Positions 44,622 to 53,725 of a stretch of 64,000 nt of DNA are shown one piece after another. Position 1 is the first letter of the stretch, and each line of letters begins with the position of its first letter. A program made the translations under genes and the position numbers. Source of the stretch: Pasteurellaceae bacterium Orientalotternb1 (GTDB taxonomy: Bacteria; Pseudomonadota; Gammaproteobacteria; Enterobacterales; Pasteurellaceae); assembly GCA_011455275.1 (NCBI GenBank), contig CP015028.1:1710911-1774910 (forward strand), read 5' to 3'. The notes under the pieces were generated by a model. The model did not search any database, was not told where the DNA came from, and worked only from the letters and a program-made list of their open reading frames with translations.

Positions 44622-44690
44622 CGCCTCTGCCCTAGAGTAGAGCATTGGAACTAGTATAGCAGAAGAGCCTATCACCAGATAGGCTTTTTT
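44586..44690 (+). ncRNA. Candidate antisense RNA opposite the small peptide leader
   Basis: A plus-strand terminator is clear: AGCCTATC-ACCA-GATAGGCT (44666-44685) followed by TTTTTT. A weak promoter fits upstream: TTGAAG (44551-44556), 17 bp, then CTAAAT (44574-44579) preceded by TG. No plus-strand gene needs this terminator, since suhB begins downstream. The predicted RNA of about 105 nt would be complementary to about 60 nt of the peptide mRNA leader. Confidence 0.45.
44653..44661 (-). promoter_or_regulatory. Extended -10 promoter of the small peptide gene
   Basis: TGCTATACT on the minus strand: TG-n-TATACT, one base from the extended -10 consensus. No good -35 is seen 17 bp upstream. Start expected near 44645, giving an mRNA of about 220 nt. 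Confidence 0.55.
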
Positions 44691-44767
44691 ATTTGCCCTA
44701 TTCCCATATCCGCCAACATTCTCTATAATCGCAATCCTTTTATGTTCTTTAAAATCAGGTGGAAATA

Positions 44768-45580
44768 ATGAATCCAATGTTAAATATCGCTATTCGTGCA
44801 GCACGAAAAGCGGGCAATATTATTGCTAAAGGCTATGAGCAAGCCCCTCAAGAAATCGAAGTAGCTCAAAAAGGTATGAATGACTACGTTACCTCAATCG
44901 ACAAAGCAGCGGAAGCGGCGATTATTGAAGTCATTCGTAAATCTTACCCTGATCACGCCATTGTGGGCGAAGAGTCTGGCGTGTTAGAAGGGACGAATAA
45001 CGATGTGCAATGGGTAATTGATCCACTTGATGGCACCACCAACTTTGTGAAACGTTTCCCACATTTTGCCGTATCCATCGGCATTCGTGTAAATGGTCGT
45101 ACCGAAGTAGGCGTGGTTTATGACCCAATCCGCAACGAACTTTTCACCGCCGTGCGTGGCGAAGGCACTAAATTAAACGAATTCCGTTTGCGTATTGATA
45201 ACGAACGCCGTGATTTAGACGGTGCGGTGCTTGCCACGGGTTTCCCTTTTAAAGTCTCACGTCATCGTGTTGCCCACTTAAATATGGTTGAAGCATTGAT
45301 GAACAACGGAGTAGCCGATTTCCGCCGTACGGGTTCAGCGGCATTAGATCTTTGCTATGTGGCGGCAGGCCGTGTTGATGGCTATTTTGAAATCGGCTTA
45401 AAACCCTGGGATTGTGCCGCTGGCGATTTAATCGCTCGTGAAGCGGGGGCGTTAGTGACCAACTTTGTTGGCGGAACCGATTATTTACGTTCAGGCAATG
45501 TAGTTTCAGGCAATGTGCGTGTTGTGAAAGAAATGTTAAACCACATTCAGCCAACATTGACCGAAGAGTTAAAAGCCTAA
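44768..45580 (+). CDS. suhB: Inositol monophosphatase family protein SuhB
   Basis: 270 residues from ATG 44768 (MNPMLNIAIRAARKAGN), matching the E. coli N-terminus; GGTGGA is upstream. It is a Mg-dependent inositol-1-phosphatase and also an rRNA antitermination factor that binds NusA. Metal ligands: AIVGEESG near 62-69, WVIDPLDGTTNF near 81-92, and KPWDCAAGDLIAREAGA near 212. A GGTGG hairpin and an uptake sequence separate it from dxs. Confidence 0.97.
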   Translation: MNPMLNIAIRAARKAGNIIAKGYEQAPQEIEVAQKGMNDYVTSIDKAAEAAIIEVIRKSYPDHAIVGEESGVLEGTNNDVQWVIDPLDGTTNFVKRFPHFAVSIGIRVNGRTEVGVVYDPIRNELFTAVRGEGTKLNEFRLRIDNERRDLDGAVLATGFPFKVSRHRVAHLNMVEALMNNGVADFRRTGSAALDLCYVAAGRVDGYFEIGLKPWDCAAGDLIAREAGALVTNFVGGTDYLRSGNVVSGNVRVVKEMLNHIQPTLTEELKA

Positions 45581-45685
45581 TTTTGTAGGTTGTAAGGTGG
45601 GTCTTGCTCCACCTTTCCTATACAAGCGGTCAGATTTTCAATCAATTTTGTAAATGGTGGGCACTCCCCCTACGATGATAAACCT

Positions 45686-47539
45686 ATGCAAAAAACCTAT
45701 CCTTTGTTAAGTCAAATCAACTCACCTGACGATTTGCGTTTATTACCTAAAGAAAAACTCCGTCCGTTGTGCGATGAACTGCGAGCGTATTTGCTTGAGT
45801 CCGTTAGCCAAACAAGCGGTCATTTAGCCTCGGGATTAGGCGTGGTTGAATTGACGGTTGCGTTGCACTATGTTTATCAAACCCCGTTCGATCAACTGAT
45901 TTGGGACGTAGGACATCAAGCCTATCCGCACAAAATTCTCACTGGTCGCCGTGACCAAATGCATACCATTCGCCAAAAAGACGGCTTGCACCCCTTTCCG
46001 TGGCGTGAAGAAAGTCCGTACGATGTATTAAGCGTTGGGCATTCTTCTACTTCGATCAGTGCAGGTTTAGGCATTGCGGTGGCTGCTGAAAAAGAAAATG
46101 CGGGACGTAGAACCGTGTGTGTGATTGGCGATGGTGCCATTACTGCGGGAATGGCGTTTGAGGCGATTAACCACGCAGGCTCTATTCATACCGATATGTT
46201 GGTAATCCTGAACGACAACGAAATGTCGATTTCCGAAAATGTCGGGGCACTCAATAATCACTTAGCACGTCTACTTACGGGCTCATTTTATAGTCAACTC
46301 CGTGAAAGCGGCAAAAAACTGCTTTCCAACTTGCCGCCGATCAAAGAATTTGTACGCAAAACAGAAGAACACGTCAAAGGCTTTGTCTCGCCAGTTGGAA
46401 CAATGTTTGAAACCCTTGGCTTTAACTATATCGGACCGATTGATGGGCACGACATTGACGAGCTAATTGTGACTCTCAAAAATATGCGAAGCCTGTCTGG
46501 ACCGCAGTTTTTGCATATCAAAACCAAAAAAGGTAAAGGCTATACTCCTGCCGAAAACGACCCTATTGCGTTCCACGGCGTACCAAAATTTGACCACACT
46601 TGCGGACAATTACCACAAGGTAAAGCGGTCAAAACCTACTCGAATATTTTTGGCGATTGGTTATGCGAAATGGCGGAGCGTGATCCGAAAATCATCGGCA
46701 TCACTCCAGCAATGCGTGAAGGGTCGGGAATGGTCGAATTTTCCAAACGCTTCCCGCAACAATATTTTGATGTCGCCATTGCCGAGCAGCACGCCGTGAC
46801 CTTCGGGGCTGGTTTAGCGATTGGTGGCTATAAACCCGTGGTGGCAATTTATTCTAGCTTCTTGCAACGTGCCTACGATCAACTGATTCACGATGTCGCA
46901 ATCCAAAATTTGCCCGTGATTTTTGCTATCGACCGTGCAGGTATCGTGGGAGCGGACGGTCAAACACACCAAGGGGCTTTTGATTTGAGTTTTATGCGTT
47001 GTATCCCAAATATGACGATTATGACCCCAAGCGATGAAAACGAAATGCGGCAAATGCTCTACACTGCCTACACAATGAACTCTCCAGTGGCAGTGCGTTA
47101 CCCACGCGGCAATGCCCAAGGAGTTGAATTGGAACCGATGCAAGCCCTTGAAATCGGCAAAGCTAAAGTACTTCGCCAAGGAAAAAAAGTGGCGATATTA
47201 AACTTCGGTGCTTTACTGAATGAAGCAAAAAGCGTAGCGGAAAAACACGACTACACCTTGGTTGATATGCGTTTTGTCAAACCGCTTGATGAAGTGCTGA
47301 TTGCCGAACTTGCCGACAGCCACGACTTACTCGTTACCCTTGAAGAAAATGCGATTCAAGGCGGTGCGGGCAGCAGCGTGAATGAATATTTGCAAAAAAT
47401 CGGCAAAATCCAACCGCTTGTGATGCTCGGTATCCCTGATTTCTTCATACCACAAGCCACCCAGCCTGAAGCCTACGCTGACCTAGGCTTAGATGCGAAC
47501 GGGATCGAACAAAAAATTTATTCTGCATTAAAGATATAA
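45686..47539 (+). CDS. dxs: 1-deoxy-D-xylulose-5-phosphate synthase
   Basis: 617 residues (E. coli 620). It condenses pyruvate and glyceraldehyde-3-phosphate in the first step of the MEP isoprenoid route. TPP-binding [22 protein letters not shown] near 147 and [14 protein letters not shown] near 174; [14 protein letters not shown] near 74; catalytic [16 protein letters not shown] near 367; [18 protein letters not shown] near 413. A long uptake sequence (ACAAGCGGTCA) occurs within the coding region near 45812. Ends at a very strong hairpin. Confidence 0.98.
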   Translation: MQKTYPLLSQINSPDDLRLLPKEKLRPLCDELRAYLLESVSQTSGHLASGLGVVELTVALHYVYQTPFDQLIWDVGHQAYPHKILTGRRDQMHTIRQKDGLHPFPWREESPYDVLSVGHSSTSISAGLGIAVAAEKENAGRRTVCVIGDGAITAGMAFEAINHAGSIHTDMLVILNDNEMSISENVGALNNHLARLLTGSFYSQLRESGKKLLSNLPPIKEFVRKTEEHVKGFVSPVGTMFETLGFNYIGPIDGHDIDELIVTLKNMRSLSGPQFLHIKTKKGKGYTPAENDPIAFHGVPKFDHTCGQLPQGKAVKTYSNIFGDWLCEMAERDPKIIGITPAMREGSGMVEFSKRFPQQYFDVAIAEQHAVTFGAGLAIGGYKPVVAIYSSFLQRAYDQLIHDVAIQNLPVIFAIDRAGIVGADGQTHQGAFDLSFMRCIPNMTIMTPSDENEMRQMLYTAYTMNSPVAVRYPRGNAQGVELEPMQALEIGKAKVLRQGKKVAILNFGALLNEAKSVAEKHDYTLVDMRFVKPLDEVLIAELADSHDLLVTLEENAIQGGAGSSVNEYLQKIGKIQPLVMLGIPDFFIPQATQPEAYADLGLDANGIEQKIYSALKI

Positions 47540-47543
47540 TAAG

Positions 47544-47586
47544 AAATGGCTTAAACCTTGTACTATAAGGTTTAAGCCATTTTTAA
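47544..47586. terminator. Bidirectional terminator between dxs and the TPM gene
   Basis: AAATGGCTTAAACCTT (47544-47559) and its exact reverse complement (47567-47582): a 16-bp stem with a 7-nt loop, then TTAAC. Flanking A/T runs allow function in both directions. Confidence 0.92.
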
Positions 47587-47608
47587 CAAAAGCACTCATT
47601 ACTTTTGA

Positions 47609-48373
47609 TCACCAGCTTCCTCCTGCTCCGCCTCCGCCTGAGCTACCTCCACCGAAACCACCACCTGATCCACCGCCAAAGCCCCCCGAGCCGCCGCTGA
47701 AACCGCCACCAAAGCCACTTCGTCTTGCGGTGTGGATAATTCTATCCGCTTGGCGTGGGCTGATGTAGCGTCCGCCACTTTTAGCATTGAAGATCATCAA
47801 GATCACAAAAGCAAAAAATAAGAAGAACATCAGATCTTCAATGTTAAAATCCGAACTAGTCTCTTCCTCGGGAGCTGCCGCATATTCGCCTTGAGTGGCA
47901 GCGATGATGGAAGATAATCCCTTGGCAATCCCTTGTGCATATTGGTTTTGTTTAAAATAAGGAGTGATGTCGTTGCGGATAATTGAAGACGCAATCGCAT
48001 CTGGCAGTGAGGCTTCTAAGCCCCGTCCTGTGGCGATAAACAGCTTGCGATCATTTTTGGCAATCAGCAACAACACGCCATTATTCTCTTTTGAACGCCC
48101 GATGCCCCATTTATTGAACAAATTATGGCTGTAACTCGAAACGGCTTCACCATTGGTAGTCGGCACAATCACCACCGCAATTTGCGAACTGGTTTTGCGA
48201 CTGTAATCCACCAAGGCATTTTCGAGAGTCTGCCACTCGTTTTGGCTTAGCGTTTGGGTGTAGTCAGACACATAGTGAAACGGCTTTGGTACATCAGGGT
48301 AATTTGCCCAACTAACAATACTAAATAGCATCGCCATCAACACCGCGATCGCACGAGTCATTTTCTGTATCAT
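47609..48373 (-). CDS. TPM-domain membrane protein (YgcG family)
   Basis: 254 residues. Signal peptide of about 23 residues (ending SWANYP), a TPM domain at about 30-155 (V-S-D-Y-T-Q-T-L-S; S-S-Q-I-A-V-V-I-V-P-T; W-G-I-G-R-S-K-E-N-N-G-V-L-L-L-I-A; GRGLEASLPDA), one membrane helix near 180-197 and a glycine/serine-rich tail ending G-G-A-G-G-S-W. Such proteins occur with LemA and are thought to act in envelope proteostasis or photosystem-like assembly; the precise role is unknown. It overlaps the next gene by 4 bp, in the operon lemA-TPM-TPM. Confidence 0.9.
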   Translation of the reverse strand: MIQKMTRAIAVLMAMLFSIVSWANYPDVPKPFHYVSDYTQTLSQNEWQTLENALVDYSRKTSSQIAVVIVPTTNGEAVSSYSHNLFNKWGIGRSKENNGVLLLIAKNDRKLFIATGRGLEASLPDAIASSIIRNDITPYFKQNQYAQGIAKGLSSIIAATQGEYAAAPEEETSSDFNIEDLMFFLFFAFVILMIFNAKSGGRYISPRQADRIIHTARRSGFGGGFSGGSGGFGGGSGGGFGGGSSGGGGAGGSW

Positions 48374-48816
48374 TTGATCACCACCTTGTTGTCGAGTTCA
48401 TTTTCATCATTTGATTGACGTGGAAAATAGCGAGCTAACTGCTGTTCAATTTGTGCAATACCCTCACAGATCGCTAAGGTAAATTCACCCTGCTGACAAC
48501 GATTTCTCATCACTGCATAGACTGATTGCCAAAACTCATCGCCAACTTTTTGATGAATGCCTTCATCGCCCACCACCGCAATGAGCTGCGGTTTAAATGA
48601 GAGATACAGCAAAACGCCATTGCGTTGAGCAGTTTCTGTCATTTTTAGCTCGGCAAAAAACTGCTCAGCTCGCCCGATTGCATCTGGATTTTTCGCTTTT
48701 CGCTCCACCACAACACGCAATTCCGCCGAAGTTTGTTGTTCTAAATGCGAAATTGCCTGTTCGATCTGTTGCGTATCGACAGGCAATTTCGGGGTTAAAA
48801 ATGAGAAAAGCTTCAT
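48370..48816 (-). CDS. Second TPM-domain protein, cytoplasmic type
   Basis: 148 residues from ATG 48816 (MKLFSFLTPKLPVD); a longer in-frame start would include an uptake sequence and is not likely. No signal peptide. It shows I-E-Q-A-I-S-H-L-E-Q-Q-T-S-A-E-L-R-V-V-V-E near 20-40 and the G-V-L-L-Y-L-S-F and A-V-V-G-D-E-G-I strands of the TPM fold. It lies between lemA and the signal-bearing TPM gene, with 4-bp overlap to the latter. The LemA-TPM pairing suggests they act together. Confidence 0.88.
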   Translation of the reverse strand: MKLFSFLTPKLPVDTQQIEQAISHLEQQTSAELRVVVERKAKNPDAIGRAEQFFAELKMTETAQRNGVLLYLSFKPQLIAVVGDEGIHQKVGDEFWQSVYAVMRNRCQQGEFTLAICEGIAQIEQQLARYFPRQSNDENELDNKVVIK

Positions 48817-48902
48817 AGTTTCTCCATACAAGCGGTCAGATTTTTCTGATTTTTTGCAAATGTAAATAAGGACGCCAAACGTGCGTCCTTCCACAACGAA
48901 TA

Positions 48903-49493
48903 TTAGTTAAAATTCACCACTGGGGCTTTTTCTGAACCCACTTCGGCTTTAAATTGTGGTTTTGCTTTAAAACCAAAAATCATCGCCGCTAATTTGGTTG
49001 GCATTTGACGGACTTGTTTGTTGTACTCTTTCACGGCAGCATTGAAGTTGTTACGCTCAACATTGATACGATTTTCCGTGCCTTCAATTTGAGCCTGTAA
49101 GTTTAAAAAACCTTCGTGAGCTTTAAGCTCTGGGTATTTTTCAACACTGACTAATAAACGAGAAAGGGCTGAATTTAAGCCATTTTGAGCCTGCTGGAAC
49201 TGAGCCATTTGCTCTTCAGTTGCATTAGTTGGGTCGATTTTGGTCTGGGTCGCTTTGGCACGAGCTTCGATCACTTGAGTGAGCGTGTCTTTCTCAAAAT
49301 TTGCCTGCCCTTTGACCGTATTCACCAAGTTTGGAATTAAATCCGCACGACGTTGATACGCCGATTCCACATTCGCCCAAACGGAATTGATGTCTTCTTC
49401 CGCTTTCACCAAATTGTTGTAACTGCTGCTTAACGTCATTCCGCCGAAAATGGCAACAACCGCCAGCACAATAATCACAATCCACTTTTTCAT
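48903..49493 (-). CDS. lemA: LemA family protein
   Basis: 196 residues. One N-terminal membrane helix (KKWIVIIVLAVVAIFGGMTL), then a long helical domain with the diagnostic Y-N-N-L-V-K-A-E-E-D-I-N-S-V-W-A-N-V-E motif near 25-43, R-A-D-L-I-P-N-L-V-N-T-V-K-G near 50, and E-R-N-N-F-N-A-A-V-K-E-Y-N near 150. Orientation is N-out or membrane-anchored helical bundle. Function is unclear; co-occurrence with TPM proteins is common. First gene of the lemA-TPM-TPM operon; AGAGGA ribosome site. Confidence 0.95.
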   Translation of the reverse strand: MKKWIVIIVLAVVAIFGGMTLSSSYNNLVKAEEDINSVWANVESAYQRRADLIPNLVNTVKGQANFEKDTLTQVIEARAKATQTKIDPTNATEEQMAQFQQAQNGLNSALSRLLVSVEKYPELKAHEGFLNLQAQIEGTENRINVERNNFNAAVKEYNKQVRQMPTKLAAMIFGFKAKPQFKAEVGSEKAPVVNFN

Positions 49494-49556
49494 TTTAAAA
49501 TCCTCTTAACAATGCCTGAAAAATAGGCGGTGCAATATAACATAAACTCCGTAAAG

Positions 49557-50597
49557 TTATGCCAATTCTTTCGCTTTTTCGCTAGTTTTGCTAAAAACAC
49601 GATCTTTCAATACGCCCAGCAACTCTTGTCTAACCACTGCAAGTGTCGGGCGTTCCGCTTTAGTTAAGACGACAGGGCGGCAAAATTCCATTGCTTTAAT
49701 CCCAAGGCGAGCGGTCAGCAAGCCCACGCCAATGCCTTGAGCGGCTCGCATTGAGAGCTTAGCGGTGAGATTTTGCGAGAAAAAGTCCATACCCACATCG
49801 GTGGCAATTTCCGTCGCCCCCGCAAAAACCATATTCGTCAGCACCATTTTAAACAATTTCAAACGACTGAAATAGCCTAGTTCCATCCCATAGGCTCGGG
49901 TGATTTTGTTCACTAAGGCAATATTTCGCCACGCTATCATCAGCACATCGACAATCGCCAACGGGCTAACCGCCACGATCACGGCATTTTCTGCAACACT
50001 TTGGCTGATCAATTTTTTGACTTGTTTATCAATCGGTTGCAAGATATTTTGACTAAACAGAAACAGCACTTCTTGGCTGTTATACGCCTCGTCCAATTCA
50101 TTTAGCCAACGTTTTTCCGCTTGTTCGATCAACGGATTCTTGTGCAGATTCGATAAAGTCGATTTGCAAAATTTTACCGCCATCTCACCGCTTGTGCTGC
50201 TATCTTCAAGCAACAACTGCTGGCTAACCTGTTGATTTTGATGATGTTTACGTAGCCAAACTAATTTTCGCCATTCAGAAATAATCGCTCCAACTCCCGC
50301 TAAGCTAATACCCCAAAACGCAATCGCAAAGGCAAAATAGATCCACTGTTTTGCTTGGAAAGTGTCGATAATCCATTGAATCGATTGAGCAAAAGTCGCC
50401 ACACCAAACAGCACTAATGCGACCAACAGCAGACGCCCCCAAAAACGTGGTGGAGACAAACTTTCTTCAATAATCAGCTCCGCTTCCACTTCTCTCGTTT
50501 CAGGCTCAATCACCACATCGGCATCAACAAATTCTTGCTTGGGCTGATGTGGCTCGGCTTGAATAGGTGCTTCTTCGCTAAAAATTTGTTTTTTCAT
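49557..50597 (-). CDS. YcjF-like membrane protein (TIGR01620/DUF697)
   Basis: 346 residues. Acidic N-terminal 50 residues, two membrane helices near 52-70 and 80-105, then a long soluble part with DUF697-type segment V-S-P-L-A-I-V-D-V-L-M-I-A-W-R-N near 210 and Q-G-I-G-V-G-L-L-T-A-R-L-G near 287. E. coli YcjF lies after the GTPase YcjX, which is absent here. It starts 4 bp downstream of dusC's stop, so it may be co-transcribed with dusC. Function unknown. Confidence 0.87.
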   Translation of the reverse strand: MKKQIFSEEAPIQAEPHQPKQEFVDADVVIEPETREVEAELIIEESLSPPRFWGRLLLVALVLFGVATFAQSIQWIIDTFQAKQWIYFAFAIAFWGISLAGVGAIISEWRKLVWLRKHHQNQQVSQQLLLEDSSTSGEMAVKFCKSTLSNLHKNPLIEQAEKRWLNELDEAYNSQEVLFLFSQNILQPIDKQVKKLISQSVAENAVIVAVSPLAIVDVLMIAWRNIALVNKITRAYGMELGYFSRLKLFKMVLTNMVFAGATEIATDVGMDFFSQNLTAKLSMRAAQGIGVGLLTARLGIKAMEFCRPVVLTKAERPTLAVVRQELLGVLKDRVFSKTSEKAKELA

Positions 50598-50600
50598 TGA

Positions 50601-51569
50601 TTATCCTTCGTTATCAGTCATTCTGCCGACTGAATTTTCAATATGCCTTTTCAGTCCTTCATAGCCGTGTTCGGTTTTTAAAATCTCAAATAAATCAATC
50701 GCTTCGGGATATTCTTTATCCAAATAACGTAGCCATTGCTTAATGCGGGCAACGTGATAAAAGCCTGTATCTTGCTCGTTTTCCATATTCACATATTGAA
50801 ATAGCAGTTGTATCACTTCCGACCAAGGCATCTTCGGGGCATTGAATTTCACCACTCGGCTGAGATTTGGCACATTCAAGGCTCCACGACCGATCATTAA
50901 GGCATCACAAGCGGTCACTTCCACGCATTTTTTTGCAGATTCAAAATCCCAAATCTCGCCGTTAGCGATTACAGGGATTTGCAGTCGCTGACGAATTTCG
51001 CCAATCGCTTGCCAGTTAATTCGTTCGGAACGATAGCCGTCCATTTTGGTGCGTCCGTGGACAGTCATTTCACTCGCTCCACCTTGCTGCACCGCATCGG
51101 CAATTTCAAAACATTGGGCGACCGAGTCCCACCCTAAACGCACCTTGACCGAAACTGGCAATTCCGCTGGCACGGCTTGACGCATCGCTTGGGTTGCTCG
51201 GTAAATCAAATCAGGCTGTTTCAACAAAGACGCTCCGCCGTTGCTGCCATTGACGGTTTTAGACGGGCAGCCACAATTCAAATCGACACCATGTGACCCC
51301 AACTCTACCGCTAATGCGGCATTTTCTGCTAACCACTCGGGGTGTTGTCCTAAAATCTGTACTCGAACAGGCGTGCCAGAACGGGTTAATCCGCCTTGAT
51401 GAAGCTCGGGACAAAGGCGATAAAATGCTTTTTTCGGCAATGTTTGATCGACCACTCGCACAAATTCGGAAATACAGAGATCGTAATCATTCACCGCCGT
51501 TAAAAGCTGACGGACAAAAGGGTCAAGCACCCCTTGCATTGGGGCGAGGATCACCCTTTTGGCTGACAT
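50601..51569 (-). CDS. dusC: tRNA-dihydrouridine(16) synthase DusC
   Basis: 322 residues from ATG 51569 ([17 protein letters not shown]); a longer in-frame start would cover an uptake sequence. FMN-dependent reduction of uridine 16 in tRNA. Family residues: [18 protein letters not shown] near 6, [22 protein letters not shown] near 95 with the catalytic Cys, [11 protein letters not shown] near 137, [19 protein letters not shown] near 166 and VIANGEIW near 193. The DusC-type motif fits better than DusA or DusB. Followed closely by the YcjF-like gene. Confidence 0.95.
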   Translation of the reverse strand: MSAKRVILAPMQGVLDPFVRQLLTAVNDYDLCISEFVRVVDQTLPKKAFYRLCPELHQGGLTRSGTPVRVQILGQHPEWLAENAALAVELGSHGVDLNCGCPSKTVNGSNGGASLLKQPDLIYRATQAMRQAVPAELPVSVKVRLGWDSVAQCFEIADAVQQGGASEMTVHGRTKMDGYRSERINWQAIGEIRQRLQIPVIANGEIWDFESAKKCVEVTACDALMIGRGALNVPNLSRVVKFNAPKMPWSEVIQLLFQYVNMENEQDTGFYHVARIKQWLRYLDKEYPEAIDLFEILKTEHGYEGLKRHIENSVGRMTDNEG

Positions 51570-51600
51570 TTGCAAATCTTTCACAGGAACTGACCGCTTG

Positions 51601-52227
51601 TTAGTGAGAACACAAACGCTGATCAGGGCGGACAATCAAGAAGATCACTAATGCCGTCAATGCACCGAGTGTATCAGCTAACATATCTTTTTGAGCGTCC
51701 CAAATATCTCCTTGTGAGCCTAAAAATTCGATTCCCGCCGAGCCGCCTTCAATCACCGCATATTGCCATTCAATGATTTCATAAGCCGCTGCCACCGACA
51801 TAATAAAAAAGAGCGAGAAGAAAAATGCCACACCCACGCCACATTTACGTTTACGCAGTAGCCATTCAGCCATTGGAAAGCTGTAAAAACCGATGATATA
51901 GTGGGCAATTCGATCGAAATGGTTGCGATCTTCGCCTAAAAAGCGGAGATATTGATTCGCCCAATCAAACGGCACATTAGCAAAAGTGTATTTTGCACCG
52001 ATTAAGTGCAAAATCATCCAAAGCGACATTAAAAAATAAGCTAAACCGCTGAATTGGAATTTCGGATAAGTCAGTACTAGCAAGCCAAATACCGCAAAAA
52101 TTGGCAAGGTTTCAGCATACCACACCGCACGATCGGTCGGATTTAGCCCTGACCAAACGGCAATCACCGTAATCAAAATCACTAAAAAAAATGGCACGAT
52201 ATGCGAACTTTTCGAATAAGACGGCAT
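51601..52227 (-). CDS. YjdF-like inner-membrane protein (DUF2238)
   Basis: 208 residues starting at ATG 52227, which overlaps the djlA stop by one base (TAATG). Six hydrophobic segments are visible. It has [17 protein letters not shown] near 70 (H-L-I-G-A-K-Y), R-I-A-H-Y-I-I-G-F near 105, and Y-E-I-I-E-W near 147 and [14 protein letters not shown] near 168, the conserved DUF2238 residues. Function unknown. It is coupled to djlA and separated by an uptake sequence from dusC. Confidence 0.88.
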   Translation of the reverse strand: MPSYSKSSHIVPFFLVILITVIAVWSGLNPTDRAVWYAETLPIFAVFGLLVLTYPKFQFSGLAYFLMSLWMILHLIGAKYTFANVPFDWANQYLRFLGEDRNHFDRIAHYIIGFYSFPMAEWLLRKRKCGVGVAFFFSLFFIMSVAAAYEIIEWQYAVIEGGSAGIEFLGSQGDIWDAQKDMLADTLGALTALVIFLIVRPDQRLCSH

Positions 52228-53096
52228 TATTTCCATCCTTTTGTTTTATTGATTAAATCGTAAGCCGCTTGAATTTGTTGAGCTTTCTCTTTGGCGACTT
52301 CCATCATTTCAGGAGGTAAACCTTTGGCAACTAATTTGTCGGGGTGATGTTCATTCATCAATTTGCGGTACGCTCTTTTTACCGTATTTTGATCATCCTT
52401 TTCCGTTACGCCAAGCACACTATACGCATCTTCCAAGGTTGGACCGTTTGAATGTGTTTGATAACCACCATAATTTTTCTCTTGATGTGAACCACGTTGT
52501 TGATAACTGCCTTGCTGTTGATATTGATAATAACCAGAACGGAAACGTTGTGCCGCAGCAACCATGGCAAGCATCTGTTCAAATTGAAAACGTGACATAC
52601 CAATTGTTTCAGCGATAGTAAATAGGATTTGCTGCTCACTTGGCTCAAGGTGTCCGTCTTGCAATGCGGCTTGCATCTGCACTTCTACAAAGAAACGTAG
52701 CAAATCATTTCGTTGCCCACAGGCTTCACGAAACTCTTTGATCACTTGTCGTAATGGAAAATCTGCTTCTTTACCGAGCGTAAAGGCTTTTTGAGCAAGT
52801 TGCTGATTGGCTTCATCTAATTTCATTGATGCCATTAAATGACGAGCAAGCTGAATATCATTTTCGGTGACGCGTCCTTTCGCTTTAGCAATATGCCCTA
52901 GCACAGCAAAAGTAGTTTGCATGAAAAGTGATTGGCGTGTAAGTGCTTTACCAAAAAGGCTGGAAGAAACCGAGCCTAATTCATATAATTTTTTATCTCC
53001 CCAGTGCCCAACAATTACCCCCAGTAATCCACCAAAAAAGCCACCAAAAAACTTATAACCTAAAATAAATCCTAAAATTTTGCCAATAAATTGCAT
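52227..53096 (-). CDS. djlA: DnaJ-like membrane co-chaperone DjlA
   Basis: 289 residues. N-terminal membrane segment with glycine dimer motif (ILGFILGYKFFGGFFGGLLG), a TerB-like helical domain at about 50-185, a Gln/Tyr-rich linker (YYQYQQQGSYQQRGSHQ), and a C-terminal J-domain with Y-S-V-L-G-V, the HHPDK tripeptide-containing loop near 253 and A-Y-D-L-I near 280. It stimulates DnaK ATPase and is linked to capsule signalling in E. coli. Coupled to the YjdF-like gene. Confidence 0.96.
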   Translation of the reverse strand: MQFIGKILGFILGYKFFGGFFGGLLGVIVGHWGDKKLYELGSVSSSLFGKALTRQSLFMQTTFAVLGHIAKAKGRVTENDIQLARHLMASMKLDEANQQLAQKAFTLGKEADFPLRQVIKEFREACGQRNDLLRFFVEVQMQAALQDGHLEPSEQQILFTIAETIGMSRFQFEQMLAMVAAAQRFRSGYYQYQQQGSYQQRGSHQEKNYGGYQTHSNGPTLEDAYSVLGVTEKDDQNTVKRAYRKLMNEHHPDKLVAKGLPPEMMEVAKEKAQQIQAAYDLINKTKGWK

Positions 53097-53201
53097 CTTT
53101 ATTCCTATTTTTATTGAAAAAGTGGCACTATTTTAGCGGAAAAATCTGAAAAAAGAATTAAGGAATTTTTGCAAAATTTTTAACGGATCTGACCGCTTGT
53201 A

Positions 53202-53231
53202 AAAAAGTAAAGCCCCGAAAACTCGGGCTTT
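53202..53231 (-). terminator. Intrinsic terminator after pal
   Basis: On the minus strand AAAGCCCGAGTTTTCGGGGCTTT forms a 9-bp stem with one bulged base and is followed by ACTTTTTTAC. It ends the Tol-Pal operon before djlA. Confidence 0.85.
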
Positions 53232-53250
53232 GACAGCATTATGCAAGAGA

Positions 53251-53706
53251 TTAGTACTCTAACACTGCACGACGGTTTTTAGAGTAGTCAGCTTCAGTAT
53301 GACCTAAAACTGCTGGTTTCTCTTCACCGTAAGAAACAGTTGAAACATTGTTTGCACCTTTAGCAGCTAAGTAGCTTTTTACTGCATCTGCACGACGTTG
53401 ACCCAATGCGATGTTGTACTCTGGAGTACCACGTTCGTCAGCGTGACCTGCAACAGTCACTTTGCCGTTTGCAGAAGTTAAGTATGCAGCGTGTGCATCT
53501 AATAGATTTTGGTATTCGCCATCAACAGAATAGCTGTCGAAACCGAAGTACACAGTGTTGTAGCGAGTTTGTAAATCTTGAACAGACATACCGCCAAACA
53601 TTTGTCCATCATTCATTGCTGCATTTGCTTTATCGTTTGAGCTGCTGCAAGCTGCTAAAACGAATGCTGGTGCCGCAATCATTAAAACTTTAGCTAGTTT
53701 TTTCAT
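53251..53706 (-). CDS. pal: Peptidoglycan-associated lipoprotein Pal
   Basis: 151 residues. Signal with lipobox LAAC (Cys20), then a Ser/Asn/Ala linker and an OmpA-C domain at about 45-151: [40 protein letters not shown] near 83-102 (peptidoglycan diaminopimelate site), [10 protein letters not shown], and the end [10 protein letters not shown]. It anchors the outer membrane to the cell wall and binds TolB. Last gene of the tol operon; no cpoB/ybgF follows. Good AGGAG site. Confidence 0.98.
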   Translation of the reverse strand: MKKLAKVLMIAAPAFVLAACSSSNDKANAAMNDGQMFGGMSVQDLQTRYNTVYFGFDSYSVDGEYQNLLDAHAAYLTSANGKVTVAGHADERGTPEYNIALGQRRADAVKSYLAAKGANNVSTVSYGEEKPAVLGHTEADYSKNRRAVLEY

Positions 53707-53725
53707 TTTTTTCTCCTAAAAAGAA

